Assembly: GCF_048007105.1 (NCBI RefSeq)
Contig: NZ_CP180352.1
Coordinates: forward strand, 992,001 to 1,056,000
Direction of reading: 5' to 3'
DNA: 64,000 bases
Source: Minwuia sp048007105
GTDB lineage: Bacteria > Pseudomonadota > Alphaproteobacteria > Minwuiales > Minwuiaceae
The translations under genes were made by a program, and so were the position numbers. Each line of letters opens with the position of its first letter. Positions within the stretch are counted from its first letter, which is position 1. A model generated the notes under the pieces. It worked only from the letters and a program-made list of their open reading frames with translations. It did no database searches and was not told the origin of the DNA. This document shows, one piece after another, positions 62,911-64,000 of the stretch.

Positions 62911-63229
62911 TCTCAAGACCCTTGCTGCTCCCGGACGTGATCCGGGGACCTCTGGCTGCCAACCGTCGTCAAGTGACGACCTCTGTCCAGGGCCGGATTG
63001 TGTCTTTGCATTACATCCGTGTCATGCCCGCTTCATGCGGGCATCCGGTCAGTCATTCGACTTGCGGCGAAGCCGCTCCGGACCCCCGCACGAGGCGGGG
63101 ATGACAGTCGGAGGCGGGCCCTGCCGCGTTGCGCGAATGATCAGGATCTAGGTTCTGAACCCATAAAGGGGATTCTGTTTCGGTTCTTTGGGTGATTCAC
63201 TCTGGTGGGTGAATCGCAGGAGGTCCGGA
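62911..63229. other. 319-bp gap: REP-type repeats and probable left end of an IS element
   Basis: Contains a short TGATCC hairpin (62929-62950), an inverted copy of the 38123 repeat (63021-63105), and from about 63148 the left end of the IS5-family element. The IS part has GGTTCTGAACC, an AT-rich tract and AGGAGG at 63218-63223 before the transposase ATG. No gene is visible in it. Confidence 0.6.
63021..63105. repeat. Dispersed palindromic repeat, inverted copy of the 38123 element
   Basis: Reads GTCATGCCCGCTTCATGCGG at its left and CCCCCGCACGAGGCGGGGATG at its right end on the plus strand, the reverse of 38123-38202 apart from a few substitutions and a short indel. Both ends are hairpins. 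Confidence 0.85.
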
Positions 63230-63996
63230 ATGGCGCGCTTTGATCTGACCGATTTCGAATGGGAGCTGATCGAGCCGCTGCTCCCGAACAAGCCGCGGGG
63301 CGTTCCCCGGGTGGATGACCGCAGGGTTCTCAACGGCATTTTCTGGGTGCTGCGCACCGGCTCGCCCTGGCGCGACCTGCCGGAGCGCTATGGCCCGCAC
63401 ACCACGGTCTACAACCGCTTCAACCGCTGGGCGAAGGCGGGCGTCTGGGTGCGGGTCTTCGAAGCGCTGGCCAGGAAATCGCCGGATTCGATGCAGTTCA
63501 TCGACAGCTCCATCATCCGCGCCCACCAGCACGCCGCCTCCGGCAAAAAGGGGGCGCGGATCACGCCATTGGCCGTTCTCGTGGAGGACTGAGCACCAAG
63601 ATCAACGCCATGGTCGACGAGCGCGGCCTGCCGGTCGCGCTGGTGCTCAGCCCGGGCCAGGCCTCCGACAAGGCGGCTGTTGCGGAACTCCTTGCCGCCC
63701 ATCCGGCGACGGGCGACGTGGTGGCCGACCGGGGCTATGACGCCCGGGCCGTGCTGGACCTGATCGCGGCGCAGGGCGGTCGCGGCCACATTCCCACCCA
63801 GCGCGACCGCAAGGTCCAGCGCAGCGTCGATCCGGCGCTCTACCGCCGACGCAATGTCGTCGAGCGCTTCTTCAACAAACTCAAACACTTCCGGAAGATC
63901 GCAACACGCTACGAGAAATCCGCCCGAAACTACCTCGCAGCCGTCCTCATCGCTTCAACCCGAATATGGCTGCGCGCTTATGAGTCCGCGTCCTAG
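63230..63996 (+). CDS. IS5-family transposase made by -1 frameshift from two frames
   Basis: The first frame runs 63230-63592 (MARFDLTDFEWELIEPLLPN, containing GSPWRDLPERYGPHTTVYNR and IDSSIIRAHQHA, the first catalytic Asp region). The second runs to 63996 (DVVADRGYDARAV with the second Asp, and RRRNVVERFFNKLKHFRKIA with the C-terminal Glu). They overlap in a -1 relation around AAAAAGGGGG (63545-63554). A -1 shift at A-AAG-GGG (63547-63553) would yield a 255-residue DDE transposase. This is the usual IS427-group arrangement, so it need not be broken. AGGAGG precedes the ATG. Confidence 0.8.
63544..63554 (+). promoter_or_regulatory. Likely programmed -1 frameshift site of the IS transposase
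   Basis: CAAAAAGGGGG with zero-frame codons AAA-AAG-GGG-GCG. Heptamer A-AAG-GGG allows both tRNAs to re-pair after slipping one base back, joining the two halves of the transposase. A simple sequence error is the alternative. Confidence 0.5.
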
Positions 63997-64000
63997 CTGC

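Larger units (their letters stand above)
63148..64000 (+). mobile_element. IS5-family insertion sequence, right end beyond the window
   Basis: The transposase (63230-63996) fills most of it. The left end probably lies near CTAGGTTCTGAACCCATAAA (from about 63148), which includes the self-complementary GGTTCTGAACC. No matching inverted terminal repeat is visible before base 64000, so the right end is cut off. The element abuts a palindromic repeat. Copy number and activity cannot be judged. Confidence 0.7.

Noticed and set aside
1..64000. tRNA, rRNA, riboswitch or CRISPR array
   Set aside because: Intergenic gaps are short and filled by hairpins of dispersed repeats. None shows a cloverleaf with a TTC-loop motif or regularly spaced direct repeats.

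Overview
The window looks like chromosome of a GC-rich (about two-thirds G+C by eye) alphaproteobacterium, probably a free-living marine or soil Rhodospirillales-type organism. The clues are the hrcA-grpE / rph-rdgB-hemW neighbourhood, a mesaconyl-CoA hydratase gene typical of the ethylmalonyl-CoA pathway, a soeABC-type sulfite dehydrogenase, and many acyl-CoA genes. No rRNA, tRNA or CRISPR array was seen. The species cannot be fixed from the sequence alone.

Layout. 1-5641 (minus): ccdA and a soeABC operon (soeA carries two single-base frame breaks), then the first codons of a membrane protein. 5764-6738: a quinone oxidoreductase. 6960-13534 (plus): a run of six genes with a beta-barrel protein, a small secreted protein, an unrecognised protein, two GT-B glycosyltransferases (one fused to a TPR-like region) and a coiled-coil protein, most joined by 4-bp overlaps. 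13513-16562: dadA, an acetylpolyamine-amidohydrolase-like deacetylase and a secreted HExxH protein. 16824-18151: a strongly translated porin and a coupled lipoprotein.

18438-29324 is the most interesting part. A divergent promoter with two inverted repeats separates a small TPR protein from a seven-gene electron-transfer cluster: a tetraheme cytochrome c, a cytoplasmic protein with cyclic-nucleotide-binding-like folds fused to a four-cluster ferredoxin, a membrane cytochrome b-like protein, an inner-membrane decaheme cytochrome c with a ten-cysteine cytoplasmic head, a pentaheme cytochrome c554-like protein, an outer-membrane barrel, and a membrane-anchored FAD/[2Fe-2S] reductase. It encodes 19 haem-c sites. 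I infer a route linking cytoplasmic reductant or the quinone pool to the periplasm and perhaps the outer membrane. It does not match MtrCAB or PioABC in architecture. Direction and substrate are unknown.

29392-36831 is housekeeping: uracil-DNA glycosylase, a Sel1 lipoprotein, an MFS carrier, hemW-rdgB-rph, then hrcA-grpE. 36997-52494 is a catabolic island: two acyl-CoA dehydrogenases, an enoyl-CoA hydratase, a frame-broken nitronate monooxygenase, an acyl-CoA synthetase, a thiolase-like protein, an MFE2-type SDR, a zinc alcohol dehydrogenase and livGFHMK. It is interspersed with palindromic repeats, one of which forms a small open frame between two coupled genes. 52608-62910 holds apaG, trkH, a doubly frame-broken amidohydrolase, a VOC protein, an MscS channel, an intradiol dioxygenase-like protein, two small secreted proteins, a beta-hydroxyacid dehydrogenase, mch and a HugZ-like protein. 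From about 63148 to the right edge lies an IS5-family element with a likely -1 frameshift.

Five isolated single-base frame breaks fall in three otherwise well-conserved genes, so sequencing or assembly error must be considered alongside real gene decay.
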